Positions 52,370 through 62,394 of a DNA stretch of 64,000 bases are shown here, piece after piece. A program made the translations under genes and the position numbers. The notes beneath the pieces were generated by a model. It worked only from the letters and a program-made list of their open reading frames with translations. It was not told the origin of the DNA and ran no database searches. Within the stretch, counting starts at the first letter, position 1; every line of letters starts with the position of its first letter. The stretch is from Bermanella sp044597725 (GTDB lineage: Bacteria; Pseudomonadota; Gammaproteobacteria; Pseudomonadales; Oceanobacteraceae): positions 2,728,001 to 2,792,000 of the forward strand of contig NZ_CP139003.1 in NCBI RefSeq assembly GCF_044597725.1. Direction: 5' to 3'.

Positions 52370-54443
52370 GTTCAATTCCATGCTCTTGCAATAGTGTCAT
52401 AAACGCATCTTCATCCAATATATTGATACCCAAGTCTTGCGCTTTGGTCAACTTACTTCCGGCTTTTTCACCGGCAACCAGTGCACTGGTTTTTGCACTA
52501 ACGCTACCCGCGACTTTAGCCCCAAGCTGTTCTAAATAGGCTTTTGCTTGATCGCGGCCCATGGCTGTAAGGGTTCCCGTCACCACGTAGGTTTCACCGC
52601 TAAGGGGTAACTCACTGCTATCTAGCGGTGTGACTTCCGGCCATTTAATCCCTAAATTGAGCAACCCATCAATAACTTCTTGGTTATGGGGCTCGGCAAA
52701 AAAATTAAGGATATGTTGCGCCACTATTGGACCCACATCGTCCACTTCAATTAACTCTTCAAAGCTGGCTTTGACAAGCGCACGAATCGTTAAAAAATGC
52801 TGAACCAGGTTATTCGCAGTGGCAACACCGACTTCGCGAATACCCAATGCGTATAAAAATTTTGCAAATGTGGTTTGCTTGCTGGCATTAATGGCATTAA
52901 TTAAATTAACGGCCGATTTATCGCCCATGCGCTCAAGCGCAGAAATATCTTCATGGCGAAGTCGATACAAGTCGGCAAAACTGGTGATTTTGTTTTCATC
53001 TACAAGTTGCTCAACTATTTTGTCACCGAGGCCATCTATATCCATGGCTTTGCGCGAGGCAAAATGTTTAATCGCTTCTTTACGTTGTGCAGCACACACC
53101 AAACCACCGCTACAACGGGCTACCGCTTCGCCTTCCACACGCTCAATATGGCTATCGCAAACAGGGCAGGTAATAGGAAACTCAATTGCTTTTGATGTTT
53201 GCGGGCGCTTACTTTTGACCACGTTGGCAACTTGCGGAATAACATCCCCTGCTCGACGAATAACCACGGTATCGCCAATACGAACATCAAGACGGTTTAT
53301 TTCATCCATATTGTGCAGCGTGGCATTAGATACCGTCACCCCGCCTACAAACACCGGCTCTAAACGTGCAACAGGCGTAATAGCACCTGTGCGCCCTACT
53401 TGGAATTCTACGCCTTTTAATACAGTCATTTCTTCTTGGGCAGGAAACTTACGCGCAATGGCCCAACGGGGAGCTCGGCTAACAAAACCTAAACGCTGCT
53501 GTAGTTGTAAGTCGTCTACCTTAAAAACAATGCCATCAATTTCATAGGCAAGATCATTTCGTCTAGTGGCTAAAGAATCATAATAATTAATGCACCCTTC
53601 TACACCTTCAACAACATCCATTTCCGGGTTTGTCTTAAAACCCCATTGAGCAAACAGTTTAAGAATTTCACTGTGTTGATTAGGTAGCTCAGCACCATCA
53701 ACGCGCCCCATGCTATAACAACAAAACTCTAGCGGCCTTGCGGCGGTGATACGTGAATCGAGTTGACGTAAACTACCCGCTGCGGCGTTGCGTGGGTTTA
53801 CGAAGGTTTTATCACCTTTTTCGCGGGCTTTTTTATTAAAATCTTCAAAACCCTTTTTAGGCATATACACTTCCCCACGTACTTCAAGTACAGGAGGATA
53901 ATCATTACCCATTAGAGTTAATGGAATACTTTTAACGGTACGTATATTTTGGGTGATATTCTCACCAACAGCACCATCTCCGCGCGTAGCAGCGCGCACC
54001 AGTTTGCCATTTTCGTATAATAAACTTACTGCTATACCATCTAGTTTAGGTTCACAGGCATAGCGTACCTTTTTATCACTCGCCAAACGCTCAATAATGC
54101 GCCGATTAAAATCGACCATATCCTGTTCATTAAATGCATTATCTAAACTCAACATAGGCACTTCATGGCGCACTTCTTCAAATTGTGCCAAAGGTGTTGC
54201 GCCGACTCTTTGAGTAGGAGAATCAGGAGTTAAAAGATTTGGGTTATCTTGTTCAAGTTGCTTTAATTGCTCAAATAAACGGTCGTACTCGGCATCGGGC
54301 AAACTTGGGTTATCAAGCACATAGTATTCATAATTTGCTTGATTTAATTGACCACGCAACTCTTCAGCCTTGTGCTGAAGGTCGCTACTGGTGGTATTAG
54401 AAGACGGCTGTTGCTCGTCGAATAAGGAAGGTTGATCGGACAT
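52359..54443 (-). CDS. ligA: NAD-dependent DNA ligase
   Basis: 694 residues. AMP-accepting Lys133 in EPKLDGIAVSL; OB fold; a four-Cys zinc finger (CPVCDSHIERVEG ... CSGGLVCAA); HhH repeats; and a C-terminal BRCT domain (PLSGETYVVTGTLTAMGRDQ). It seals Okazaki fragments. Gene order smc-zipA-ligA is the Pseudomonas-type arrangement. Confidence 0.97.
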   Translation of the reverse strand: MSDQPSLFDEQQPSSNTTSSDLQHKAEELRGQLNQANYEYYVLDNPSLPDAEYDRLFEQLKQLEQDNPNLLTPDSPTQRVGATPLAQFEEVRHEVPMLSLDNAFNEQDMVDFNRRIIERLASDKKVRYACEPKLDGIAVSLLYENGKLVRAATRGDGAVGENITQNIRTVKSIPLTLMGNDYPPVLEVRGEVYMPKKGFEDFNKKAREKGDKTFVNPRNAAAGSLRQLDSRITAARPLEFCCYSMGRVDGAELPNQHSEILKLFAQWGFKTNPEMDVVEGVEGCINYYDSLATRRNDLAYEIDGIVFKVDDLQLQQRLGFVSRAPRWAIARKFPAQEEMTVLKGVEFQVGRTGAITPVARLEPVFVGGVTVSNATLHNMDEINRLDVRIGDTVVIRRAGDVIPQVANVVKSKRPQTSKAIEFPITCPVCDSHIERVEGEAVARCSGGLVCAAQRKEAIKHFASRKAMDIDGLGDKIVEQLVDENKITSFADLYRLRHEDISALERMGDKSAVNLINAINASKQTTFAKFLYALGIREVGVATANNLVQHFLTIRALVKASFEELIEVDDVGPIVAQHILNFFAEPHNQEVIDGLLNLGIKWPEVTPLDSSELPLSGETYVVTGTLTAMGRDQAKAYLEQLGAKVAGSVSAKTSALVAGEKAGSKLTKAQDLGINILDEDAFMTLLQEHGIEHES

Positions 54444-54466
54444 GGGTGCCTCGTATCCGTCAATAA

Positions 54467-55738
54467 TTACTTTTTGATGGCGTAATCACGTCGCGTAAAA
54501 TCACGAATACGCTGACGATAATGCTCTAGCGTTTGTGGCGTTAAAACACTGTGACTTTCATCTTGTAATTGTGCATTAAAGTTACGAGCAAAAACCAAAG
54601 CCACTTCAGACATAGCATCAAACGCCGCCATTGGGTTTTCGGGTCCGGGCAAGCTCATAAACAAACTGATTCCAGGTGTTTCTAACTCATGCATTGTATT
54701 CGGGTCAAAATGCCCAGGTTCCACAGAGTTAACCACGCTAAACTGAATATTACCTTGAGCCTTAGGTTGCTCAAAACGATGGAATATATCCATTTCACCA
54801 AAGCGCATATCGCAGGCTTTAAATATATGCTGCAAATCGCTTCCTTGTAACCAAGGCTCTTGTTTTTTTAGTATGTGTATAACAAAAATTTCTTCTGCTG
54901 GTGGTCGTTCACTTAATCGCTCGCCCACTGGCTCTTCCTTAACTACATCACCAATGTATTCATCCAGTAACTCATCTGCTTTAATATGCTTTTCTTCGGC
55001 ATACACAGCTTCATCACTTAAAGTTTGCTGTACAAATTCTGGTAACTGTAGTTGCTGTTGTTCGGGTGGATTGGGTTCAACTTCATCGCCTAGTTCTATT
55101 GGCTCCATTAATACAGGAACCGACTCGCCTTCAGAAATGACAGAGCTTTTCTTTTTACTAGAACCTGCTTGTTGCTGTACAGAGCTTTGGGGACTTAGTT
55201 GAGACTTTGTATATTTAAGCTCTTGAACGTGCTTCTTAAAAGAATGGGCAGCGGCTTTGGCTTTTTCGCTTAACGGCGATGACTCTTTACGCGTTTTATC
55301 CTTCTGTGCCGCATCATCTTTTGGGCTTTTAACATCTTTTTGACTGTTATCACTTTGAGGCTTGGTGGCAGACAAGGGCTCATTTATTTTTGGCTCTTCC
55401 GCTACAAAGGGCTCTAAAACAACATCATCTTGTTCTTCGCTTAACGCGGTAAACGTAAGCGGCTGTTCCTCTTGAGTAGCTTGCGGGCTTTCTTCTTTCT
55501 CGGTTTTAGGCTGAGCAATTTGATCCTCTGAAAAATGATCACGCAATAAGTCATCCGACAATTCAAGATGGTCAAACTGCATGGGCTCATCCTCAGGGAG
55601 TTCGTACTCCTGATCGAGCAAATCGTCTTCTAGTGGGTTGGATTGAGCCTGACGCATCTTCTTAATACCATCTATAACAATGAAGATGATGACCAGCACG
55701 CCAACCACTAGGATAAAACTGTGTAAACTAATATCCAT
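54467..55738 (-). CDS. zipA: Cell division protein ZipA
   Basis: 423 residues. An N-terminal single membrane helix (6-24), a linker of about 240 residues rich in acidic, Gln, Ser and Pro residues, then the FtsZ-tail-binding domain (about 285-423: EEIFVIHILKKQEPWLQG, FSVVNSVEPGHFDP, LEHYRQRIRDFTRR). The linker is longer than in E. coli ZipA (328 residues in all). It tethers FtsZ to the membrane. Confidence 0.93.
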   Translation of the reverse strand: MDISLHSFILVVGVLVIIFIVIDGIKKMRQAQSNPLEDDLLDQEYELPEDEPMQFDHLELSDDLLRDHFSEDQIAQPKTEKEESPQATQEEQPLTFTALSEEQDDVVLEPFVAEEPKINEPLSATKPQSDNSQKDVKSPKDDAAQKDKTRKESSPLSEKAKAAAHSFKKHVQELKYTKSQLSPQSSVQQQAGSSKKKSSVISEGESVPVLMEPIELGDEVEPNPPEQQQLQLPEFVQQTLSDEAVYAEEKHIKADELLDEYIGDVVKEEPVGERLSERPPAEEIFVIHILKKQEPWLQGSDLQHIFKACDMRFGEMDIFHRFEQPKAQGNIQFSVVNSVEPGHFDPNTMHELETPGISLFMSLPGPENPMAAFDAMSEVALVFARNFNAQLQDESHSVLTPQTLEHYRQRIRDFTRRDYAIKK

Positions 55739-55798
55739 GGTGTTTTATCTATGTAACTCTTTATTATATAACTGTGTAACTAGGTTTAAATCTACGGC

Positions 55799-58700
55799 TT
55801 ATTGCTCTGTTAACTCGACCGCTTCTTCCATATTAACCGAAACAATTCGCGAAACCCCTGGCTCATGCATGGTAACACCCATGAGCTGCTGCGCCATTTC
55901 CATTGCAATTTTATTGTGCGATATATAAATAAATTGCACTTGCTCGCTCATTGCTTGAACAAGTCGAGCATAACGCCCCACGTTTGCATCATCCAGTGGC
56001 GCGTCTACTTCGTCGAGCATACAAAATGGTGCTGGGCGCAAGCGGAATATAGAGAAGACCATTGCGATAGCCGTTAGTGCCTTCTCGCCGCCCGATAACA
56101 AGTGAATGGTACTGTTCTTTTTGCCAGGAGGTCGTGCCATGATTGCGACACCCGTATCAAGCAAATCGTCCCCGGTTAACTCTAGGTAAGCATGACCACC
56201 ACCAAAGACTTTAGGGAATAGTTCAGCTAAGCCCGAGTTCACTTTATCGAACGTTTCTTTAAAGCGGGTACGAGTTTCCTTGTCTATTTTACGGATAGCA
56301 TTCTCAAGGGTTTCTAACGCTTTTTCTAAATCGGTATTTTGTTTATCTAAATATTCTTTACGCTCGGCTTGAGTTTTATATTCTTCAATAGCTGCAAGGT
56401 TAATGGCCCCAAGGCGCGTAATACGCTGCTGAATTTTTTCCAGCTCTTGCTGACAGTTTTCAATGGTTGTGCCTTCAGCCAAGTTCTCTAGGATGGGCTC
56501 TAGCTCAAAATCGTGCTCAGCAAGCTGTTCTTCTATACCAACCCGACGTGTATGAATGGTTTGATACTGCATGCGCGACTGTTCAAGATCGGAGCGAACT
56601 GCTTGTGCTTTTTGCTCAAGCTGTTGTCGTTTCTGTTCAATTTCGCGAATTTCTGATTCCACAGTTTCTTTTTTACTGCGCGATGCTTTCATTAAGTCTT
56701 CAATATCTAAGCGCTGCTGCATCATTTCTTCATGCTGCATTTTCAGCTCTTCGACTGGGTTATCCCCTTGCCCCTGCTGCTCTAACAAGGTCGCTTTCTT
56801 TTCTTCAAGCTTTTGCAAACCGTCTTTATGACGATTAATAGCCTCAACCAGCGTTTGCTTTTGATGCTGCAAAGTTTGTACTTTAAGTTGCTGCTGGTGA
56901 GCATGGTCTTTTTCGTGACGAGCACGCTGACGCGCTTGATCTAAGCGTTCACGGTAACTATCACGGCGCTCTAATAATTCTTCTCGTTCAGCATGGAAAC
57001 GCTGCATATCATCGAGCGCTTGCTGCCAGTTAATCCGCGCTTCTTCTAAATTGGCTTGCTCGGTTTCTTTGTATTCTTTTTGCTCGTTAATTTCAGACAA
57101 CAATTGGTTACGGCGATTAACTTCTTGCTCTAAACGTACTTTCTCTGCATGAATTGTAGATTTATGGTCACTCAACTCTTGCGAGGCTTGGTTTAGTTCG
57201 CGCTGTGCAGTTTCACGTTGCTGCTCCAGTGTATTAATACGTAGTGAACTGGACTCTAATTCAACTTCCAGTTCTTCTACCAAGGCATCAAGATCATCAA
57301 CTTTAACGGCCAGTTCTTCGAGTTCTTGTTTACGCTCTAATACACCCGCTTGGTCGTCATCACCTTGTTTAACGCGAATCCAATTAGTGCCTAACCAAAT
57401 TCCTTCACGGGTAATAATACTTTGCTCTGGTTGTAAGTTGTTACGCTTTTGCAATGCTTGTTCGAGAGTATCGGCGCATACAATGTGGTTTAACCAGCCA
57501 TTGTTTAAACCCGAAACTTTTTCAGCCAAGCTACCATCCACTAGGGATGAACTACCGCCAGCTTGCTTACCATCAATTAACGTTACTTCGCCTTGTTTTA
57601 AACTAGAAAGACGCTCGGCGTACTGGTCAATGCTATCGACCACAACCGATTGAAGTTGCTGCGCCAGCACAGTTTCTACGGCTTTTTCCCAACCACTTTC
57701 AACCGAAAGTTGATCGGCCAAACGTGGGCGATTATGCAACTGTTGGCTTTGCAGCCAGCGGCCCGTTTCGCCTTCTGTTCCTAACGCCGCTTGCTGCAAT
57801 GCTTCAAGCGAAGCCTTACGACCCGACAAGGTTTGGAATTGATTACGCGATTCATTTAACTGCTGAGATAAGCTTTGTTGTTTCTCTCTAGCCTGTTCAA
57901 TTTGTTGCTGGTACTGGGCTGCTTCTTGTTGCTGTTGTTCTAGTTGAAGTTCTTTTTCAGATAGCTGCTCATCGAGCATAGCCAATTGTTCATCGGCTTC
58001 ATCACCAATTTGCAAATTCACTAATTCGTGGTTTAGCCTATCTAAACGCTGGCCAATACGAGAAATATTACTTTCGAAATGCTGAATTTGTGATTTATTA
58101 ACTTCAGCCGCGCGCTGTGGCTCGGCACTTTTTTCGTTAAAGGCTTCCCAGCTTTGCTGCCAGTTATTCATGGCTTCTTCGGCTGCTACCAAGGTTTCTT
58201 GTGCGCCTTCTTCTTGAGCCTGCAATAACTCCGATTCAGGCTCAATGGCTAGCAAGTCTTCTTCTACTTGCTCTAACGCAGCCTGATCTTCTTCTTGACG
58301 CTGCTGCAAATCGGCCGCGGAATTGGCCACTTCTTGTAGGTCAGAATCAAGCTGTAAAGAGCGCTGACTTTGGAACTGAATGCTCTGTTCAACTTGGCCA
58401 ATTTTGCCGCCTAGTTGATAAAACTGTGCCTGAATTTTTTCAAAGTCGTCGGTTAAATCAACCAGTGTAATACGCTTTTCTTCGATACCCGCGTCATCTT
58501 CAACCTGAACCGTTACCACTTGCTCTAGTGCTAGTTCGTGTTCAGCAATGACCTGGTTAATTTGTTTTAACTCGTCATCCATAGACTGCCAGCGCATGGC
58601 CAGTAGCTGGCTACGCACTAGGCGTTCTTCTTGTTTGTATTCTTTATACTTTTCGGCCGATTCAGCCTGACGTTTTAAACGGGATAATTGGCGCTCTAAT

Positions 58701-59299
58701 TCTTCGCGAATATCGCTTAAACGTTCAAGGTTTTCGTTAGTACGGCGAATGCGATTTTCGGTTTCACGGCGACGCTCTTTATATTTAGAAATACCCGCCG
58801 CTTCTTCAATGTAAACACGTAATTCTTCGGGCTTAGATTCTATTAGCTTAGAAATCATGCCTTGTTCGATAATGGCATAACTACGAGGGCCCAAGCCGGT
58901 ACCTAAGAAAAGATCGGTAATATCACGGCGTCGACACTTGGTACCATTGAGGTAATACATAGATTGGCCGTCGCGCGTAACCTTACGCTTAACCGCAATC
59001 TCGGTGTATTGGGCGTATTCACCCTGAAGCTTGCCTTCTGAATTATCGAACACAAGTTCGATACTGGCTTGGCCAACAGGCTTACGACCTGTCGAACCAT
59101 TGAATATAACATCCGTCATGGCATCGCCACGCAGGTTTTTAGCCGAGCTTTCGCCCATAACCCAACGTACCGCATCGATGGTATTCGACTTGCCACAACC
59201 GTTTGGCCCTACAATACAAGTAAGGTTGGTTGGAAATGGAATCTTGGTTGGGTCCACAAATGATTTGAACCCGGCCAACTTAATGGACTTAAGTCGCAC
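55799..59299 (-). CDS. smc: Chromosome segregation SMC protein
   Basis: 1166 residues, full length. ATPase head: Walker A GPNGCGKSNT near 32, Q-loop in YAQYTEI region, signature LLSGGEKALTAIAM, Walker B MLDEVDAPLDD. Two long coiled coils flank a hinge domain (about 510-650). With ScpA and ScpB (13 kb away) it forms the condensin that organises newly replicated chromosome. It is the first gene of smc-zipA-ligA. Confidence 0.97.
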   Translation of the reverse strand: MRLKSIKLAGFKSFVDPTKIPFPTNLTCIVGPNGCGKSNTIDAVRWVMGESSAKNLRGDAMTDVIFNGSTGRKPVGQASIELVFDNSEGKLQGEYAQYTEIAVKRKVTRDGQSMYYLNGTKCRRRDITDLFLGTGLGPRSYAIIEQGMISKLIESKPEELRVYIEEAAGISKYKERRRETENRIRRTNENLERLSDIREELERQLSRLKRQAESAEKYKEYKQEERLVRSQLLAMRWQSMDDELKQINQVIAEHELALEQVVTVQVEDDAGIEEKRITLVDLTDDFEKIQAQFYQLGGKIGQVEQSIQFQSQRSLQLDSDLQEVANSAADLQQRQEEDQAALEQVEEDLLAIEPESELLQAQEEGAQETLVAAEEAMNNWQQSWEAFNEKSAEPQRAAEVNKSQIQHFESNISRIGQRLDRLNHELVNLQIGDEADEQLAMLDEQLSEKELQLEQQQQEAAQYQQQIEQAREKQQSLSQQLNESRNQFQTLSGRKASLEALQQAALGTEGETGRWLQSQQLHNRPRLADQLSVESGWEKAVETVLAQQLQSVVVDSIDQYAERLSSLKQGEVTLIDGKQAGGSSSLVDGSLAEKVSGLNNGWLNHIVCADTLEQALQKRNNLQPEQSIITREGIWLGTNWIRVKQGDDDQAGVLERKQELEELAVKVDDLDALVEELEVELESSSLRINTLEQQRETAQRELNQASQELSDHKSTIHAEKVRLEQEVNRRNQLLSEINEQKEYKETEQANLEEARINWQQALDDMQRFHAEREELLERRDSYRERLDQARQRARHEKDHAHQQQLKVQTLQHQKQTLVEAINRHKDGLQKLEEKKATLLEQQGQGDNPVEELKMQHEEMMQQRLDIEDLMKASRSKKETVESEIREIEQKRQQLEQKAQAVRSDLEQSRMQYQTIHTRRVGIEEQLAEHDFELEPILENLAEGTTIENCQQELEKIQQRITRLGAINLAAIEEYKTQAERKEYLDKQNTDLEKALETLENAIRKIDKETRTRFKETFDKVNSGLAELFPKVFGGGHAYLELTGDDLLDTGVAIMARPPGKKNSTIHLLSGGEKALTAIAMVFSIFRLRPAPFCMLDEVDAPLDDANVGRYARLVQAMSEQVQFIYISHNKIAMEMAQQLMGVTMHEPGVSRIVSVNMEEAVELTEQ

Positions 59300-59320
59300 T
59301 GCTACGCCCCTTTTATTATT

Positions 59321-59983
59321 TTATTGCTCTAGGGCATCCATCATGATGCTGAGTAAATGATCGCCATAGTCTTGAATCGACTGTTTCACTTTAGGTAAAT
59401 CTCGCTTTACCACGCCTTCTAGCAGCTGGCCAAAAAACGTCATGCTATAACCCAGCGCATTACTGTCCATGGTGATGGCCATATGATACGCGCGATGAAT
59501 CGCGGGTTGTAGATCTTCCAAAATACTTTCGAGATAAGGGTTTTCAGCCAACGGATACGCCATACGCATAAGGTCAAACCCTGCCGCCACTACACGCTCG
59601 GGGGCTTCTGGGTCGGAACTATTGGCAATAGCACGAATTTTGTGCAGCTGTTCAATAAGAGGGTCGAGCTGACCTGGCTGCCAGACCTCGGCCACCTTCG
59701 TTCCTAAAACCACCAGCAAGGTAATGTAAGTTTCGTATAGTGCTTTAACATTGGTTTGGTTGAGCTCGGCAACCATGGCACCACGGCGGGGTAGAATATC
59801 GATAAGATGGCGGCTTTCCAGAATTAATAATGCTTCGCGCACACTGCCGCGGCTAACCTCTAGGTCGGTAGCTACTTTTAGCTCCTGAATCCGCTCTTTG
59901 GACTTGAGTTTTCCCGTAATAATTTGCTCGCCAATGTGCTGGGCGATCTGTTCTGACAAACTTTCCGGCGCTTTAAAGCTCAT
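59321..59983 (-). CDS. GntR/FadR-family transcriptional regulator
   Basis: 220 residues. An N-terminal winged helix (LSEQIAQHIGEQIITGKL, ELKVATDLEVSRGSVREALL) and a helical FCD effector domain of the FadR subgroup. It lies 21 bases upstream of smc on the same strand; the same pairing occurs in pseudomonads, so it may be co-transcribed with smc. Effector unknown. Confidence 0.87.
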   Translation of the reverse strand: MSFKAPESLSEQIAQHIGEQIITGKLKSKERIQELKVATDLEVSRGSVREALLILESRHLIDILPRRGAMVAELNQTNVKALYETYITLLVVLGTKVAEVWQPGQLDPLIEQLHKIRAIANSSDPEAPERVVAAGFDLMRMAYPLAENPYLESILEDLQPAIHRAYHMAITMDSNALGYSMTFFGQLLEGVVKRDLPKVKQSIQDYGDHLLSIMMDALEQ

Positions 59984-60189
59984 AAGCCCTTAAATCCTGT
60001 ACAAAATCCAACCAATTACTGACCCAACCCCCATAGATAAGGGCTATGAAAAGCAGTTAGTGTACCACAACTATTTGCTTTGACTATGCTTATAAAGCGC
60101 TGTTTGTGAAGGGGTTTTGCTATAAAGGAATCTGCGGAATAGGTCTGATAGTATTGGCTTTTGTTAAAGAAGTATTTAGGGGTACTGGT

Positions 60190-61920
60190 ATGAAAGAAGA
60201 CGTGCAAATGAATCAGCCAACAGCACAAGTGACCACCCTAGACGAACTTGCATCCATGGCCGACTATTCGCTTATGAACAGTTTGAACTGTGACCCTGAT
60301 GCCACTGACGATGGTGTAGACCATAACCCCAGGCAGGTTTTTTCAGGGCACTATGTGCCGGTTAAACCCACCCCTATCGAAAACCCTGAATACGTCGCCC
60401 ACAGCTCAAGTTTGTTCCATGAATTAGGTTTGGCTGATAGCTTGGCGCAAGCTACTGATTTTACCCGAATGTTTTCGGGGGATCTTTCATTCGTACCCGA
60501 GCCCATGCGCAAAACCGGTTGGGCCTGTGGCTATGCGCTTTCTATTTATGGCACCGAATACACCCAGCAATGCCCATTTAGAACCGGTAACGGCTATGGT
60601 GACGGCCGCGCGGTTTCGGTGCTTGAAGCCGTATTGAATGGTAAACGTTGGGAAATGCAGCTAAAAGGCGGCGGCCGCACACCTTACTGTCGTGGTGCGG
60701 ATGGACGCGCGGTGCTGCGTTCGAGCGTGCGTGAATTTTTAGCTCAAGAACACATGCATGCATTGGGTGTGCCCACATCACGTTCTCTTAGTTTATATGT
60801 ATCTAAAACCGAAACCGTAAAACGCCCTTGGTATTCTGAAGGCTCTCACTCGCCCGACCCAGACCAACTGATTTTAGAGCCAGTGGCTATTAGCACCCGC
60901 GTAGCACCGTCTTTTATTCGTGTAGGCCAACTGGAACTGTTTGCACGCAGAGCCAGAAGACAAGAACATCCCAATGCCCTGCAAGAGCTTGAACAACTGG
61001 TATTGCATTTGGTTGACCGAGAATACAGCGGCGAGATTGATCAAGCATTGGACTTACCATCAAAAACCATCGCGCTTGCGCAAGCATTCCGCAGCCGCCT
61101 TAGCAAACTAATCGCCAATTGGATTCGTGTGGGTTATTGCCAGGGCAACTTTAATAGTGATAACTGTGCAGCCGGAGGCTTTACCCTAGACTATGGCCCC
61201 TTCGGGTTTTGCGAAATATTCCACCCCTATTACCAACCATGGACGGGTGGTGGCCAACATTTTTCGTTTATGAACCAACCCATGGCGGCGGAAAAAAACT
61301 TTAAATCGTTCTGTTCAGCACTAATGCCATTGTTAACTGACAATGAAAAAGCACAAACTCAGTTAAACGAAATTGAAAATGACTTTGCTTCAGTAATGCA
61401 AACCGAAATGGAAAGCATGTGGGCGGCAAAGCTGGGGCTTAAAAGCTTTGATAGAGAACTCTTCCAAGAATTGATGGCATTAATGGCCGAAACGCCGGTG
61501 GACTACACCCTATTCTTTAGAACACTTTCGATGGTACCTGACGACATTACACCACTCATTAATAGCTTCTACCGAACAGACGAAGAGCTGACAATGCGCT
61601 GGGCTGAATGGCTAACTAAATGGCATTCTCTTATTGGAATAAACACTAGCACGGATAACAACAATAAAAGCAGTTTACGCGAAGAACTGTCTAAAGAAAT
61701 GAAGCAAGCAAACCCCAAATACACCATGCGAGAATGGTTTGTAGCACCTGCTTACCAACAAGCGGCTAAAGGGGATTATAAGTTACTAAGGGAATTGCAA
61801 GCCGTATTGACGCACCCTTATGATGAACAAACGGATATAGCGGACGAACGATATAACAAACGCAAACCATCTGAGTATTTTAATTTGGGTGGGGTTTCTT
61901 ATTATAGTTGTTCGTCGTAG
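60190..61920 (+). CDS. Divergent SelO-like protein adenylyltransferase
   Basis: 576 residues from MKEDVQMNQP at 60190, with AGGGGT upstream. Pseudokinase-fold AMPylator: ATP-site motifs WEMQLKGGGRTPYCR, DGRAVLRSSVREFL, then GNFNSDN and DYGPFGF. C-terminal SCSS matches the conserved SelO end, where Cys stands for selenocysteine. Two features are off-type: the GHQFG stretch before GDGRA is replaced by a longer loop, and DYGPFGF is followed by Cys-Glu rather than Leu-Asp. It is either a subfamily of SelO or a functionally shifted paralogue. SelO AMPylates metabolic enzymes under oxidative stress. Confidence 0.8.
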   Translation: MKEDVQMNQPTAQVTTLDELASMADYSLMNSLNCDPDATDDGVDHNPRQVFSGHYVPVKPTPIENPEYVAHSSSLFHELGLADSLAQATDFTRMFSGDLSFVPEPMRKTGWACGYALSIYGTEYTQQCPFRTGNGYGDGRAVSVLEAVLNGKRWEMQLKGGGRTPYCRGADGRAVLRSSVREFLAQEHMHALGVPTSRSLSLYVSKTETVKRPWYSEGSHSPDPDQLILEPVAISTRVAPSFIRVGQLELFARRARRQEHPNALQELEQLVLHLVDREYSGEIDQALDLPSKTIALAQAFRSRLSKLIANWIRVGYCQGNFNSDNCAAGGFTLDYGPFGFCEIFHPYYQPWTGGGQHFSFMNQPMAAEKNFKSFCSALMPLLTDNEKAQTQLNEIENDFASVMQTEMESMWAAKLGLKSFDRELFQELMALMAETPVDYTLFFRTLSMVPDDITPLINSFYRTDEELTMRWAEWLTKWHSLIGINTSTDNNNKSSLREELSKEMKQANPKYTMREWFVAPAYQQAAKGDYKLLRELQAVLTHPYDEQTDIADERYNKRKPSEYFNLGGVSYYSCSS

Positions 61921-62025
61921 CTTACCGCCATTTGCCCCATCCGGCGCCAAGGGTACTTCGGTTGATTGACTTATTAAGTGCTTATAACAATATTGGATAT
62001 ATATTTTTATAACCCGAGGTGAAAC

Positions 62026-62268
62026 ATGGCTAAAAATACAAGTATCACACTTGGTGAGCACTTTGATAGATTTATTACTAACCAAATAAATAGTGGCCGA
62101 TATGGTTCTGCAAGTGAGGTTGTGCGAGCAGGTTTGCGTAAATTGGAAGATGAAGAACCCAAACTGGAAACATTACGCGCTTTGATAGAAGAAGGCCGAG
62201 CTAGCGGTACAGCTGAATATAGCTATGATAGTTTGATGCAGGAGCTTGATGACGAGCTTGGAAAATGA
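62026..62268 (+). CDS. parD: ParD-type antitoxin
   Basis: 80 residues. An N-terminal ribbon-helix-helix (TSITLGEHFDRFITNQINSG, YGSASEVVRAGLRKLED) that would bind its own operator, and an acidic C-terminal tail for toxin capture (TAEYSYDSLMQELDDELGK). RBS GAGGTG is upstream. The toxin gene that overlaps its stop is broken. Confidence 0.9.
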   Translation: MAKNTSITLGEHFDRFITNQINSGRYGSASEVVRAGLRKLEDEEPKLETLRALIEEGRASGTAEYSYDSLMQELDDELGK

Positions 62269-62368
62269 ATTTATTTTCAGTTTCTAGGGCGGCACGAGCA
62301 GATTTGAAAAATGTTGCGACCTATACACAAAAAGTATGGATATTGAGCATAATCTTCAAGACCCATAA
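62265..62368 (+). pseudogene. parE: parE toxin remnant, frameshifted
   Basis: The ATG overlaps the parD stop, as in intact parDE pairs. The first 25 residues read like ParE (SRAARADLKNVATYTQKVW). After W the frame slips; shifting by two bases restores IEHNLQ, as ParE proteins have IEQRN at this point, but a stop follows at once. The rest of the toxin (about 70 residues) is absent, and the next gene is on the opposite strand. The antitoxin is thus orphaned. Confidence 0.72.
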
Positions 62369-62394
62369 CATCTTACTTATTGTTGTCTTGATTA

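Noticed and set aside
52819..53547. 242-codon plus-strand open frame
   Set aside because: Antisense to the full-length conserved ligA; no ribosome site or domain.
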